From an uncultured Prevotellaceae bacterium (GTDB lineage: Bacteria; Bacteroidota; Bacteroidia; Bacteroidales; UBA3663), in NCBI GenBank assembly GCA_900319235.1, contig ONNR01000005.1, positions 1 to 64,000 on the forward strand: DNA of 64,000 nucleotides, written 5' to 3'. Shown here one piece after another: positions 52,701-64,000 of the stretch; the first letter of the stretch is position 1, and every line of letters begins with the position of its first letter. Below the pieces are notes generated by a model. The model saw only the letters and a program-made list of their open reading frames with translations. It ran no database searches and had not been told where the DNA came from. The position numbers and the translations under genes are program-made.

Positions 52701-55466
52701 ATCGCGTGCGTACCAAATGAAAAGTCGGACACCATCGCCATAACTGCGGTCATAGGGAATGGTGAGTCGATAGAGATCACGACCCAATTCGATGGTTCCG
52801 CGCTCGACGATGCGTTCGTTGGCAAGAATCATGTAGCCCACATAGACATCCTTTCTGCCGGGACTGAAGAACACTTCGGCAGGCTTTTGCTCTGAGAACT
52901 CTTTGTCGGCAACGTGGAAGAAGTCGCCATCGAAGCGTGTGATGTCCTTTTGTACTTCGTCGCGGCTCATCTTGCCGGGTTTGAGCGGGATGGCAGCCTT
53001 CGAGTCGAAAAGCCTGAGTGATTCGGTACGGCGGTTTCCGACCTTGTTGCCGGCTTCATCGGTAGCATATGCTTCGATGTAGTATTGCCCTGGGGCCAAG
53101 GCGGGCAGTTCGATGGGCACACCGGTCTGGAAGGTGCCGGAATGGATGGACTCAGAACTGTAGCTCTTGGTCAGAATGTTGTAGATGCCTGAGACGTTGA
53201 CTTCCTCGCCGCTGGCATTGCGGGCCTTGACGACGATTTGTTCTTTGCTGCTTACATCGAATGGATTGGGCAAACTGATGCTGATGCTGAACGGCTGACG
53301 CGAAACGGCAGTAGTGTAGGTGGCACTGTGTGTTTCGCCTGCCATGTCGGTGACGTCGAAAGTGACGCGATATCGCAGCATCTGGTCGTCATCGTAGTCA
53401 TCGAGTTTCTTCGGGTCAAGATAGACGGGTACGGCAATGCGTCCCTTCTCGTCGGTCTTGCCTTCGCCTTCTGTGAGTTGTTCCCAACCGGAACCACCCC
53501 AGAACCAGAAACTGCACTTGGCGGTCTCGATGGTGTATTTGACCTGTGCATCCTGCACGGGGACATCAGCATAGGTCTTGGCTATGACTTCCACTTCGAT
53601 GGTATCGCCGATGCTGATCTTGCGACCGTGGTTTTCAGCAGCCTTTGCCTTGACATCGAAAGTGGGGCGCTTGTATTCCTCGACACGGAAACTGGTGCTG
53701 CCGCTGTTGTTGTCCGAAATGGAGAATCGGCCCGGCAGTCGGTCAGTCGGAATCACGAAGTCGCAGTCGTAACTGCCGTATTGGTTGGTCACCACTTCGC
53801 GCTTGTCGATTTCCTTGCCATTGGCATCCTTGAATCTGAGCGTGATTGTGCGATCGGCTACCACTCGCGTGTTATCGCCATGCTGATGATAGACGATAGC
53901 CGAGACGTGGACGGTCTGACCGGGACGATAGATGGCACGATCGGTGAAGAGCGAGCTGTGCAAATCGCCGTCCTTCTCATGGACTTCACTGGAATAGAGA
54001 TAGACTTTGCTTGTCTGGTCGTTAGTGCCCTTGATGCAGGCCCATGCGTAGTTGTTGCGGTCTCGGCGTGGGATAATGACCTCGCCTTTGACGTTGCATG
54101 CAAAGAACTGCTGGTCGTTGCCCGAATAGTCTTCCACAACGACAGTAGCATTGGGCACAGGACGTCCTGTCTCGATGTTGCCGACAAAAGCAAGTGATTC
54201 CTTCGAAGGAAGTTCGAAGAGGAAGAGGCGGAGCGAGGTGATCTCGATGTCATCGATGGCTACGCGCTGAGGAGTACGTGCAATGATGATGTAATGACCG
54301 GCGGGCAGTGAGAACTGGTCCTTGCGTTCGCCGCTAGTAGGTAAGTTTTCGGCTCGACGCGCCACGCTGAGACTGTCATCGCCTAAGGTGTAGTCGCGCT
54401 TTTCGATGAGCTTGCCGTCGGTCTTCAACAGGCGATTCTTGTCCTTGCCATTGTAAAGGCGTACTTCAACCGTGGCCTGGGTCTGATTCTTGTAGCGCAA
54501 TTCAATATCGAAGGGACGGTTGGGGAGAATGCCTGATGGAACATCGAGGGTGCAAGTGGGGTTCATCAACTCTCCTTCGACGTTGGTGAAGAAGGGCGCG
54601 ATGTGCGAGCCCTTGTATTGTTTTTGTGCCCAGCGGGCAAAGGTCAACCTTTCGTCATCGTTGTAGATTTGCTTGCAATAGGCTTGTGCGACATCGGCAC
54701 CTGCTTCGATATCCTTGGTTTCCTCGACGAGTGTCTTGAGTGCCTCCACAAATGCCTCGGATGGCATACGCAGGTTGTAATCCTCGTGCTGGCGTTGCTT
54801 ATATAGGTATTCAAGTTGGGTCAGCGCGTATGCATCGCGTGGACCGTTCTGCTTGTAGTAGGCTGCCACTTCGCCCAGAAGTTGTGCCTCTTCGCTTTCC
54901 TTCATCTGTGCATTTTGGAGCACAAAGCGGGTGAGCAGCGACAGCATATCATGCTGATAGAGACGACTGTCCTCGCCTTCCTGGATAAGAGGCTCGTAGC
55001 CCAAAGCCGAAGACTTGGCTAATGCAGCCTTATCCTTCAGCGACAGGGTAAAGAGTTCACGTGCCTTGGCACTGTATTCGCTCTGCGTCTCCTCGTCGAA
55101 ATCGGAGATGTGGCTGTCGGCCATAGCCAGATATGCCGAACCCATGACGGCGTTATAGACGGCATCTTCGACAAGTCCCTTGTGCGGGAAAGGTGGGAAA
55201 TTGGCGATGCGGAAACTATCGGGATCAAGATCGCATTTGGTTTCGACGATGGTGATCCACGCCTTGGCAAGATGAGGGAAGTTCTTCTCCTTCTGTGCCT
55301 TGTCGTAGATCTTCTGTGCCTCATCGATCACCTTGCGGGGCATATCCTTCTGCTTGAGGTCAGAGACGTTGTTCCAAAGTTCATTGTAACTTTGGCCGTC
55401 AGAACTGAAAATGTTCATAATGTTCATGATAATAGTCAGAGTGGCAATAAAAAAATTCCGTTTCAT
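49752..55466 (-). CDS. Alpha-2-macroglobulin family protein
   Basis: 1904 residues with a signal-like N-terminus (MKRNFFIATLTIIMNIMNIF). After an N-terminal helical region come macroglobulin beta-domains: MG2-type (TDRAIYRPGQTVHVSAIVYH), a bait-like Met/Glu-rich low-complexity stretch around residues 1070-1130, the A2M domain (AETAFFYPHLLSDAKGNVS), and a helical toroid (DGSWSWFEGMPGSYYMT). The usual thioester CxEQ is absent: the aligned site is RDCATAYAAS (Cys 1358 kept, Glu/Gln lost), so covalent trapping is not expected. Bacterial relatives are thought to protect the envelope from proteases. There is no lipobox, so it may be periplasmic. No penicillin-binding-protein partner gene is adjacent. 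Confidence 0.88.
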   Translation of the reverse strand: MKRNFFIATLTIIMNIMNIFSSDGQSYNELWNNVSDLKQKDMPRKVIDEAQKIYDKAQKEKNFPHLAKAWITIVETKCDLDPDSFRIANFPPFPHKGLVEDAVYNAVMGSAYLAMADSHISDFDEETQSEYSAKARELFTLSLKDKAALAKSSALGYEPLIQEGEDSRLYQHDMLSLLTRFVLQNAQMKESEEAQLLGEVAAYYKQNGPRDAYALTQLEYLYKQRQHEDYNLRMPSEAFVEALKTLVEETKDIEAGADVAQAYCKQIYNDDERLTFARWAQKQYKGSHIAPFFTNVEGELMNPTCTLDVPSGILPNRPFDIELRYKNQTQATVEVRLYNGKDKNRLLKTDGKLIEKRDYTLGDDSLSVARRAENLPTSGERKDQFSLPAGHYIIIARTPQRVAIDDIEITSLRLFLFELPSKESLAFVGNIETGRPVPNATVVVEDYSGNDQQFFACNVKGEVIIPRRDRNNYAWACIKGTNDQTSKVYLYSSEVHEKDGDLHSSLFTDRAIYRPGQTVHVSAIVYHQHGDNTRVVADRTITLRFKDANGKEIDKREVVTNQYGSYDCDFVIPTDRLPGRFSISDNNSGSTSFRVEEYKRPTFDVKAKAAENHGRKISIGDTIEVEVIAKTYADVPVQDAQVKYTIETAKCSFWFWGGSGWEQLTEGEGKTDEKGRIAVPVYLDPKKLDDYDDDQMLRYRVTFDVTDMAGETHSATYTTAVSRQPFSISISLPNPFDVSSKEQIVVKARNASGEEVNVSGIYNILTKSYSSESIHSGTFQTGVPIELPALAPGQYYIEAYATDEAGNKVGNRRTESLRLFDSKAAIPLKPGKMSRDEVQKDITRFDGDFFHVADKEFSEQKPAEVFFSPGRKDVYVGYMILANERIVERGTIELGRDLYRLTIPYDRSYGDGVRLFIWYARDGQICSESATLTYVKPDKQLKLSWSTFRDRLYPGQDETWTLTIQGKDGKPVSGAELLATMYDASLEQFASHSLPFLLSFQRLIRSFNNNVTNSNYGTTIHATRAYSGKSIRSRSYDQLTEYIHQRWRQRRFLVRGVFGATAGRPMMAMAQSSAMEMDDEMVSEEAMPMEFAANDMVMMRKSDSTNDAAGMEEEIITEQGEAGGTSPTLQLRSNFAETAFFYPHLLSDAKGNVSISFTLPESLTEWKFLGLAHDKDVNYGKILATAVSRKDFMVQPNLPRFVREGDKASIASRIINQGDKPLKGTARLRLLDAETEKEVYSATQPFSVDVEQTTSVTFSIDIDDRYPMLICEVSAVSGDFSDGERNYLPVLTSKKYVTEAIPFYVTSDEQEKHIDISSLFNEGSQTATHKRLLFEYTDRPEWTVISALDGIKVPDRDCATAYAASLYANIVARRIAQSIPGFEDALNEAKKTGTDQQSQLDRNDDLRDIVLQESPWVNDALREAEQRARMLDLFNDRLMQERIDKARTRLQKLQQGDGSWSWFEGMPGSYYMTLAICEDLAMLINSEGVKGLDVEAKMLEKGLDFLDNKELEHYEYCISKKIPITASNNTISYLYTSSLAPDHKVSKKVSTMREAYLSYIEKNVRDLTIHGRTVAACVLRTFGHTQSADDFLESAVEYTITKPGMGRYYATDQAYYSWRDYRIPTQLAAMRAIRQSSRTDKEQLLNEMQVWLLRQKQTQTWDNEMNTLGALDFLLAGNQTDGKPITARPHGLQRSFSIDNSMLPTPIDTTRFLAEQLGYVRTNVDDAITTSPIRDLSIKANASASEMPVISWGALYAQYLEDMDRLNNQTTGELKVAIKFMKDGKDFNPETETLKVGDKVTLRVIITADRDMDFVQIRAQRPACFEPVTQYSGYRWMNGRGGYVSMHDASTDIFFDMFTKGTTTYDIDFNVDRKGQYLSGITTAQCAYATEFVAHTRAYRITVK

Positions 55467-55491
55467 GATGCAAGGATTTTATAGGGATTAG

Positions 55492-55520
55492 ATCGGGATG
55501 GAAGGTGTCTCCATCCCGAT
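55492..55520 (-). terminator. Hairpin after the pectate lyase gene
   Basis: ATCGGGATGGA (55492-55502) pairs perfectly with TCCATCCCGAT (55510-55520), 7-nt loop, between the pectate lyase stop and the macroglobulin start. There is no clear T run, so termination is probable but not certain. Confidence 0.6.
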
Positions 55521-55536
55521 TATGTGGTAGACTGGC

Positions 55537-56763
55537 TTATTTCGACTCCTCTGCGATGTTCAGCGGGTCGGAGAGGGTGGCACCCACATGTTCGCTCACC
55601 ACCTTCGGGACATCCTCGACGGGAATGACCTCGTAGCGATAGGGGAGGGTGACATTGCCAAGATCGTCGGGCTGCTTGAACTTCTCGGTATAGTGATTAT
55701 CGACAAAGACGAAAGCCTTGGCATCCTTTTGCGAGAAGATTTTCTTGACGCCTTCGGCAAAATAGCAACCCTCGATGCGGAACTCGGCTTGGAAGCGCGG
55801 ATTGGCGGCTGCCGAATTGCCGGCGCAGGTATAATAGTCGTTGAGCAGATGGATGGTGCCGAAACGTACCATCGGCATACGCTGGTCGCAGCCTTCGCCC
55901 CACTCACAGAAGGCGTAGGTGACGTTCAGGTTGTCCTCGCCATTCTGTTCGGCACGATCGCTGGAGCCCACAAGGTTGGTGTTGGCGTGGATGTAGGTGC
56001 GCTCGGTGTAATGGAAACGACACCACGATACGGTGATGAAGTCCGAGAAGCTGTTGATGTCGAAGTTGCCGTCCATGCCGTCGCAGAAATCCACGTGGTC
56101 CACCCAAATGTGCTTTGAACCACGACTGAAGGTGAGCAGGTCGTTGCCACCTACGTCAATAGCACCCGGCCCTTGCAGGGACAGGTTGCGGATGATGATA
56201 TTCTGGCAGTTGGAAAAGCTGAAGAGACCGGCATTGCGGAACTTCTCTTCGGGATCCTGCATCTTGTCGATGAGAGTTTGACGTACAAGGTATTCGCGTG
56301 GCTCGCTCACGCTCTTGCCATTCGAAAGGGTAAGTTTCTCTTTGGCTTTCGATGTGTTCTGTTCGAGCACCTTCTTGTCGTTCATCAGTTGATGTAACTC
56401 AGGCGAAAGATAGAACTCAGTGCAGACGCGTGCATTGTTGATGCCTACGATGGTCTTGTTCTGCAGGTCCTTCAACTGCATCGAGCTGCTGACGATGAAG
56501 TCACCTTTGCTGCCATCGAGGATGATGATGTCGTTCTCGTTGATGGCCTTGATGATGGTTTTGCGCATGTCGCTGCCCGTGCTGGTGAGCGTGATGGTAC
56601 TGGGGCTAGCTACGGCCTTGCCGCCTGTAACGCGGTAATCGTCACCCGAAGTGAGCGTCGTACAATTTGCCCAGCCGAAGGGTCGGTTGAGGTCTGGATG
56701 CTGTGCCGAGAGAGAGGGGGCGAGCATCGACAGTGAGAGGATGAGTGTTAGTGGGTGTTTCAT
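55537..56763 (-). CDS. Pectate lyase (polysaccharide lyase family 1)
   Basis: 408 residues with a signal peptide (MKHPLTLILSLSMLAPSLSA). The beta-helix shows PL1 landmarks: IRNLSLQGPGAIDVGGNDLL, HIWVDHVDFCDGMDGNFDI, the SDFITVSWCRF strand and RMPMVRFGTIHLLNDYY, with the Asp residues of the VDH...DGMDGNFD segment as likely calcium ligands. It would cleave polygalacturonate by beta-elimination outside the cell. Its upstream region (56764-57016) carries a long inverted repeat with a G-rich loop; no clear promoter box was found. Confidence 0.9.
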   Translation of the reverse strand: MKHPLTLILSLSMLAPSLSAQHPDLNRPFGWANCTTLTSGDDYRVTGGKAVASPSTITLTSTGSDMRKTIIKAINENDIIILDGSKGDFIVSSSMQLKDLQNKTIVGINNARVCTEFYLSPELHQLMNDKKVLEQNTSKAKEKLTLSNGKSVSEPREYLVRQTLIDKMQDPEEKFRNAGLFSFSNCQNIIIRNLSLQGPGAIDVGGNDLLTFSRGSKHIWVDHVDFCDGMDGNFDINSFSDFITVSWCRFHYTERTYIHANTNLVGSSDRAEQNGEDNLNVTYAFCEWGEGCDQRMPMVRFGTIHLLNDYYTCAGNSAAANPRFQAEFRIEGCYFAEGVKKIFSQKDAKAFVFVDNHYTEKFKQPDDLGNVTLPYRYEVIPVEDVPKVVSEHVGATLSDPLNIAEESK

Positions 56764-56890
56764 AACTATAAGACGTGTTTCGCAAGGTAAGTTTAATATA
56801 TATATATTTAAAAGGTATTAAAAGGGTATTAAAAAAGTGTAACAGGATAGTGACGATTGACACAAAACGTAGTGATTTGAATCGAAAAAA

Positions 56891-56988
56891 ACACGAATTA
56901 TCATTTGTTCACGAATTCCGAGGGATGGGGTTAAGGGATTTGGGGATTGGGAGTTCGATAATTCATGAACAGGAATGATAATTCGTGT
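56891..56988. repeat. Inverted repeat with ACACGAATT ends and a G-rich loop
   Basis: Left arm 56891-56917 pairs with 56960-56988 apart from a 2-nt bulge and one mismatch. The loop contains five G runs (56922-56951: GGG, GGGG, GGG, GGGG, GGG with spacers of 2-4 nt), a good G-quadruplex pattern on the plus strand. The end sequence is shared with 35056-35146. It lies between the secA stop and the pectate lyase start. Confidence 0.8.
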
Positions 56989-57016
56989 ATTCGAAAAGGT
57001 CTATGTTAACCTTTTA

Positions 57017-60463
<3,447 letters not shown>

Positions 60464-60503
60464 GTATTCTGTTATTTTTGTTGTTTTTGTTTCAGTTGTT
60501 TTG

Positions 60504-60566
60504 TTCTAGTTTTTCTAGATTCTCTAGATTCTCTAGATAGTCTAGATATTCTAGATGTTCTAGAGA
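60504..60566. repeat. 9-bp periodic array with TCTAGA core upstream of secA
   Basis: Seven units: TTCTAGTTT, TTCTAGATT, CTCTAGATT, CTCTAGATA, GTCTAGATA, TTCTAGATG, TTCTAGAGA. Same core and period as 26387-26458, 34 kb away. Confidence 0.9.
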
Positions 60567-60571
60567 AAAAA

Positions 60572-62218
60572 TTAGAAGAGCGGCAGTGCGCGGCAAGCGC
60601 TTGGAGCCCTGATTCTAATGATCTTGGCAACAGTTGGGGCGATGGTTGTAGCCTCAACAGGAGCGTGGATGCGCTCAGCCTTGACCAGTGAGGGGGCAAA
60701 AATGATGGCAGGGCCAGGATAAACGTCAAAACGTTTCTGTGGCTGGGGACGACTGTTGTCGTCAAGCCTGAGGTTCCATCCAGGTTGAAGGATGATGACC
60801 AGATCGCCACCGCCGTTCTTGCGGTAACTGTTGCGGATGCGTTCGATGCGCTGGCTGTAGTCTTCGTGAAGAAGTTGCTGGGCTGTGAAGACCTCATCGA
60901 CACCACTGAAAAGTGCCACGAATTTTGCAGCCTCACGGGCAACGTCGTCCAGTTGCAGTTGCTTCTGTTCGATGAGCTTGTGGTTGAGGTAAATCTGGTT
61001 GTCTTCGAAACCTTCAATCCACTGTCCCTGTCCATAGAGCGAATTGAGTTGGATGTTGAGCAGGGCTGTGCATCGGTTGGCGTTGAATTCGCCCAGCGAA
61101 AGGCCCAGTATTTCATCCGTATCTTTTCGTGTGTCGCCTGTCCCCATCACGTAGATGAGGGTGTTCTTGAGGCCTACTTGCTTGTCGATGAAGTTGAGCA
61201 GTTCCTCCAGTGTCTGGTCGAGGCGCAGATAGGTCTCCTCAAGTTCACAGGGATAGACCTCCTTGGCAACGTGCTGATAGGTGCCGGCATAGAACGTAAG
61301 CTGCAGCATGTCGGTGCGCTTCTCGGCAGTGCCAACACGTCCGTTGTTGATGAAGAGTTGCGCCATCTTGGACACCGCCTCGTTGATGACGGGAGAGGTC
61401 TTTATCCAGCTGTACATCACCTGCTTGCTTTCCTGGAACTTATGGGAGAAGTAGGGGTTGCAGGGCTGATAGGGCGAAAGGGCGCATACGCCGTTCTGTG
61501 TCAGCAGCTGCGAATCCCATCCCTTGCTCTCGGGGTCGCAGAAGAGCGGGCGATTGTTGTTCAGGTTGGTGACATACGAAGGGAAATCCGTATAATATGT
61601 GGTCGAACACCAGTTGCCTCGCTTGTCATCGACCCAGAATGCACCATCCGACGAATGTCCGGCAGTGATGAGTGCCTCGTGTGCATTGGGAGCGATGCTG
61701 TAGATCTTGCTGTTCTGCATCGAGGCGAGTTTCAGTTCGTCGGCTATCGTGCTGCTCAGAAGAGCGCGTGGCGACCAGTATCCATCGGTGGAATTGCCGA
61801 TATACTTGACATCGAAGAAAATAGGACGGCGGCGCAGTGTCTCTTTGTCGAAGGAAAACTCCCCGCTGATGCCATTCTGAAAAGGATAACTTCCTGTGGC
61901 TAGTACGGCAATGGCAGCTGTGGCATCGGGATGATCAAGTTCGAAGGTCACCTGGTCATAGACTCTGCCTTCTTGCATCAGGCGGCGAAAACCTCCTTGC
62001 CCGAAGCGGTTTTGCAGGATGTCGAGGTAGTCGGTGCGCAGTTGGTCGATGGTGATGCCGATGATGAGTCGCGGCATCGTCTGGTTTTCACTACTGCTCA
62101 CACTGGCAGCAGGGTAGCGCTGGTCAGCAGCAACTACATAGGCTGGCAGCGCTTGGAGCGCCGTCAGCAGCAGGGCCAGTTGGGCAAGTGTCTGTATCTC
62201 TGTCTTATGGGAATTCAT
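60572..62218 (-). CDS. Alkaline-phosphatase-superfamily phosphodiesterase/phosphatase
   Basis: 548 residues with a signal peptide (cleavage near YVVAADQ). The first metal ligand is Asp 58 in LIIGITIDQLRTDYLD; DQVTFELDHPDATAA lies where the nucleophile is expected (Thr 91 is a candidate, not certain). The C-terminal metal region includes VMGTGDTRKDTDE instead of the more usual SDHG. The layout fits the type I phosphodiesterase/PafA-like group of Bacteroidetes, periplasmic enzymes that release phosphate. The variant C-terminal metal motif leaves open that it is inactive or has another activity. Confidence 0.78.
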   Translation of the reverse strand: MNSHKTEIQTLAQLALLLTALQALPAYVVAADQRYPAASVSSSENQTMPRLIIGITIDQLRTDYLDILQNRFGQGGFRRLMQEGRVYDQVTFELDHPDATAAIAVLATGSYPFQNGISGEFSFDKETLRRRPIFFDVKYIGNSTDGYWSPRALLSSTIADELKLASMQNSKIYSIAPNAHEALITAGHSSDGAFWVDDKRGNWCSTTYYTDFPSYVTNLNNNRPLFCDPESKGWDSQLLTQNGVCALSPYQPCNPYFSHKFQESKQVMYSWIKTSPVINEAVSKMAQLFINNGRVGTAEKRTDMLQLTFYAGTYQHVAKEVYPCELEETYLRLDQTLEELLNFIDKQVGLKNTLIYVMGTGDTRKDTDEILGLSLGEFNANRCTALLNIQLNSLYGQGQWIEGFEDNQIYLNHKLIEQKQLQLDDVAREAAKFVALFSGVDEVFTAQQLLHEDYSQRIERIRNSYRKNGGGDLVIILQPGWNLRLDDNSRPQPQKRFDVYPGPAIIFAPSLVKAERIHAPVEATTIAPTVAKIIRIRAPSACRALPLF

Positions 62219-62221
62219 TTA

Positions 62222-62266
62222 CCTTTCGAACCTTTCGAACCTTTCAAACTTCTCGAACCTCTCAGA
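62222..62266. repeat. 9-bp periodic array with TTCGAA core before the phosphatase gene
   Basis: CCTTTCGAA, CCTTTCGAA, CCTTTCAAA, CTTCTCGAA, CCTCTCAGA. On the minus strand this is GGTTCGAAA-like, matching the array before tamB. It begins 4 bp before the phosphatase ATG and its last unit covers the stop codon of the DUF4105 gene. Confidence 0.88.
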
Positions 62267-63515
62267 ACCTTGAGCGAAGCGAACTGTCAAACCTCATGTA
62301 GCTGCGGAGCAACAGGGTCGCCAACAGCAGAAGGAAGGCGGGAGGACAATATTGTCCGATGATCCAATCGAGGATCACATATGCGATAATCAGTGCAAAT
62401 GTTATGCCAAAATAGATGCTGCACCATTTCTTCAAGCCATTGAACCAGATGAGAACTGCCATAATGATATGCGTCGGCAGGAGCCAGAAGCAGTTCAGGT
62501 TGCTGTCAACGGCTGGATGTAGCGAGAAGAAATTCAGGAACCACACGATGCATCCTGCCAAGCCGGCAGCCAGGAGCAGCAAGGTGTCAAAGGTGTTTGC
62601 CAGCACGGGCACTTTGAAGGGTCGTCTCTTCTGCTCGGCATCTTTCTTCTTGTGCCATTCCCATGCCGAAATGACGAGGGCGACGAGGAGCACTATGCCA
62701 AAGACGGTGTTCGGAGCAATGCGGTCGGGAGCTGCAATCTTGGCTGCAATGTCGGGCCGCATGGTAAGCAGCGTATCGCTTTCGGTCACAAAAGGCACAT
62801 GCCAACGGTTTGAGGCTGTGGACTTCTCGACCTTGGCATTGCTCACGGCCAGACTCAGGTAATCGGGCAGGAACATCTGCTCCTCGAACCAGGCTCGCTG
62901 GTCGGAACGAGCGGCTACGGCCAAAGCGATGCCGAAGTCGAGCCAGTTGTTGCGGTGAGTCTTTTCCTGCACCATCTGGCGCAAAGTGATGTCCTTCACC
63001 CACGCTGTGTCGTAACGTAGTGTATTGCCCACCGAAGCGTTGATGAGGTGATAGGGTCGGGTGGCGCAGTTGTCGAAGAAATAGGAATAGCGATAGGTGC
63101 GGTTCTCGGGCAGGTAGTTGATGAGGAGTCTTTGCAGCATGTCCTTTGCCTGTGCCGAGTCGAGGCGCAGCCATTGCTCGGTCATACCCAGTCCGCGCTG
63201 TCGGTATTCCTCGATGAAGCTTTGTGTATAGACAGCCCCCAGCTGGTAGTCGGTCTCGCCTTTGACGAAGCGATAGATGAAGTGGGGGGTATTAAACGAA
63301 AAAACTCCGTAGTGGAAGGTGACGTCCATCTGCGGATTGCGCTGATCCTGGACACGCAAACCAGTATGCCCGAAGCGTTCGTACGCATCGGGTCCGGGGG
63401 AACAGGTCAGCAAACTGATGCGCAGCGAGTCGGAGAAATCTTTTTGCGCACGCGCGGGTAAAAAATAAGTCAGCGCCAGTAACGCTGCTACGAGAAGTTG
63501 CTTCATAGACCACAT
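62262..63515 (-). CDS. DUF4105 protein (Lnb-like), periplasmic domain plus membrane helices
   Basis: 417 residues with a signal peptide. The periplasmic domain (about 25-260) has the DUF4105 signatures CSPGPDAYERFGHTGLRV and YSYFFDNCATRPYHLI, with His, Cys and Arg positions that suggest a catalytic site. Five hydrophobic helices follow to the C-terminus (FGIVLLVALVISAWEW, TLLLLAAGLAGCIVWFLNF, IMAVLIWFNGL, ITFALIIAYVILDWIIG, AFLLLLATLLL). From memory, members of this family have been reported as Lnb, the lipoprotein N-acylation enzyme of Bacteroides. That assignment is likely here but is not shown by the sequence alone. A second ATG lies three codons in and could be the true start. Confidence 0.8.
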   Translation of the reverse strand: MWSMKQLLVAALLALTYFLPARAQKDFSDSLRISLLTCSPGPDAYERFGHTGLRVQDQRNPQMDVTFHYGVFSFNTPHFIYRFVKGETDYQLGAVYTQSFIEEYRQRGLGMTEQWLRLDSAQAKDMLQRLLINYLPENRTYRYSYFFDNCATRPYHLINASVGNTLRYDTAWVKDITLRQMVQEKTHRNNWLDFGIALAVAARSDQRAWFEEQMFLPDYLSLAVSNAKVEKSTASNRWHVPFVTESDTLLTMRPDIAAKIAAPDRIAPNTVFGIVLLVALVISAWEWHKKKDAEQKRRPFKVPVLANTFDTLLLLAAGLAGCIVWFLNFFSLHPAVDSNLNCFWLLPTHIIMAVLIWFNGLKKWCSIYFGITFALIIAYVILDWIIGQYCPPAFLLLLATLLLRSYMRFDSSLRSRF

Positions 63516-63594
63516 AACAAGACATCCACGTGCGTAGGTGTGCCCATGGATGCCTCATTTCAAATGGGGAATGGTGATTAAAAGGTAAAAGGGG

Positions 63595-63771
63595 TTACTC
63601 CTTGGCCTTCTCCACCGATGCTTTACGGAACTCCTTCAGGAGATTGATGAGTTCGAGGGCGTTCTTGCGGGCACGGAGGCCGGCAGCCTTGTTGCCCTTT
63701 ACAGCCTGTGCAGAAGCGTCAGCAGCGAAAGCGGCTGAAAGTTCATTGATTTTCTGAACCAATTCTTCCAT
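63595..63771 (-). CDS. Histone-H1-like small protein (58 aa)
   Basis: A complete small frame: MEELVQKINELSAAFAADAS at the start, then GNKAAGLRARK, then LINLLKEFRKASVEKAKE. It matches the short Bacteroidetes histone H1 homologues in length and in the GNKAAG-RARK core. Helical and basic; expected to bind DNA in the nucleoid. A consensus promoter box lies at 63841-63848, giving a leader of about 65 nt. Confidence 0.85.
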   Translation of the reverse strand: MEELVQKINELSAAFAADASAQAVKGNKAAGLRARKNALELINLLKEFRKASVEKAKE

Positions 63772-63840
63772 AGTGTTAATTAAAAATTATTAGTGTTTAT
63801 GTTGCGTCTTATTTTGGGAAAAACCCGGTCTTTGACGTTG

Positions 63841-63848
63841 CAAATTTA
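63841..63848 (-). promoter_or_regulatory. Promoter -7 box for the H1-like gene
   Basis: Minus-strand TAAATTTG with TTTG about 20 bp upstream (63870 region). Confidence 0.6.
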
Positions 63849-63975
63849 ATAAGAATATTCGATAACTCACAAACTTTTCGCGAAAAAATTGTACTTTTGT
63901 TGCATTTTTTTATAGTTTTAGGCTTTTTTTATACTTTTTAAGGTTCAAAAAGGTCCAATTTAACAAAAAAAAGAC

Positions 63976-63983
63976 TACCTTTG
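63976..63983 (+). promoter_or_regulatory. Promoter -7 box for a gene beyond the right edge
   Basis: TACCTTTG, matching TAnnTTTG, on the plus strand. The expected gene would start beyond base 64000. Confidence 0.55.
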
Positions 63984-64000
63984 CCGCGGAATTCTTTAAA

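Overview
The window looks like chromosomal DNA from a member of the Bacteroidales, most likely Prevotellaceae. This rests on the Bacteroidetes-type promoter consensus (TAnnTTTG, usually TATCTTTG, about 7 bp before the inferred start of transcription) seen many times, the absence of Shine-Dalgarno sequences, a long SecA with a C-terminal SEC-C motif, a gcvPA/gcvPB split with a neighbouring lipoate ligase, a histone-H1-like small protein, DUF4105, DUF4153 and DUF4838 proteins, and alpha-2-macroglobulin and TamA/TamB homologues. No rRNA or tRNA gene was recognised, and no transposase or CRISPR array.

Layout. 1-2913 (minus): a repeat-built secreted lectin gene (RICIN and LCCL domains) broken by three frameshifts. 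2953-4368 (minus): a phosphodiesterase and a secreted lipoprotein nuclease. 4509-10463 (plus): the most unusual locus, a 1626-residue fusion of a NERD domain, a PD-(D/E)XK-like nuclease, a UPF1/Dna2-like helicase and a methyltransferase, followed 9 bp later by a DUF1848 protein with a C-terminal cysteine cluster. 10580-22124 (plus): an envelope block with tamB, tamA, a small membrane protein, a DUF4838 protein and a patatin fused to a beta-barrel. 22121-24383 (minus): a hypothetical protein and a porin.

24586-28184 (plus) is a complete riboflavin operon (ribD-ribE-ribBA-ribH). It is followed by a tail-anchored protein and an MgtC-family protein. 29657-36565 (plus) is lplA-gcvT-gcvH-gcvPA-gcvPB-lpd: lipoate attachment plus the whole glycine cleavage system. 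36852-41249 is a large secreted subtilase. 41324-41718 holds 84-bp tandem repeats next to a tiny basic protein gene. 42059-63771 is mostly minus strand: a double-esterase, a TonB-receptor-like barrel, a divergent tailspike-like beta-helix protein (plus), a DUF4153 membrane protein, a giant alpha-2-macroglobulin-like protein, a pectate lyase, secA, an alkaline-phosphatase-superfamily enzyme, a DUF4105 protein and an H1-like protein.

A second theme lies between genes. Six intergenic gaps carry short tandem arrays with an exact 9-bp period whose units share a six-base palindromic core (TCTAGA twice, TTCGAA twice, CTATAG once, a GAnTAnTC type once). Two further loci carry 7-bp arrays (AATTAAC type), and two carry long inverted repeats ending in ACACGAATT. 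These are not explained by any gene and recur with the same core at distant loci.
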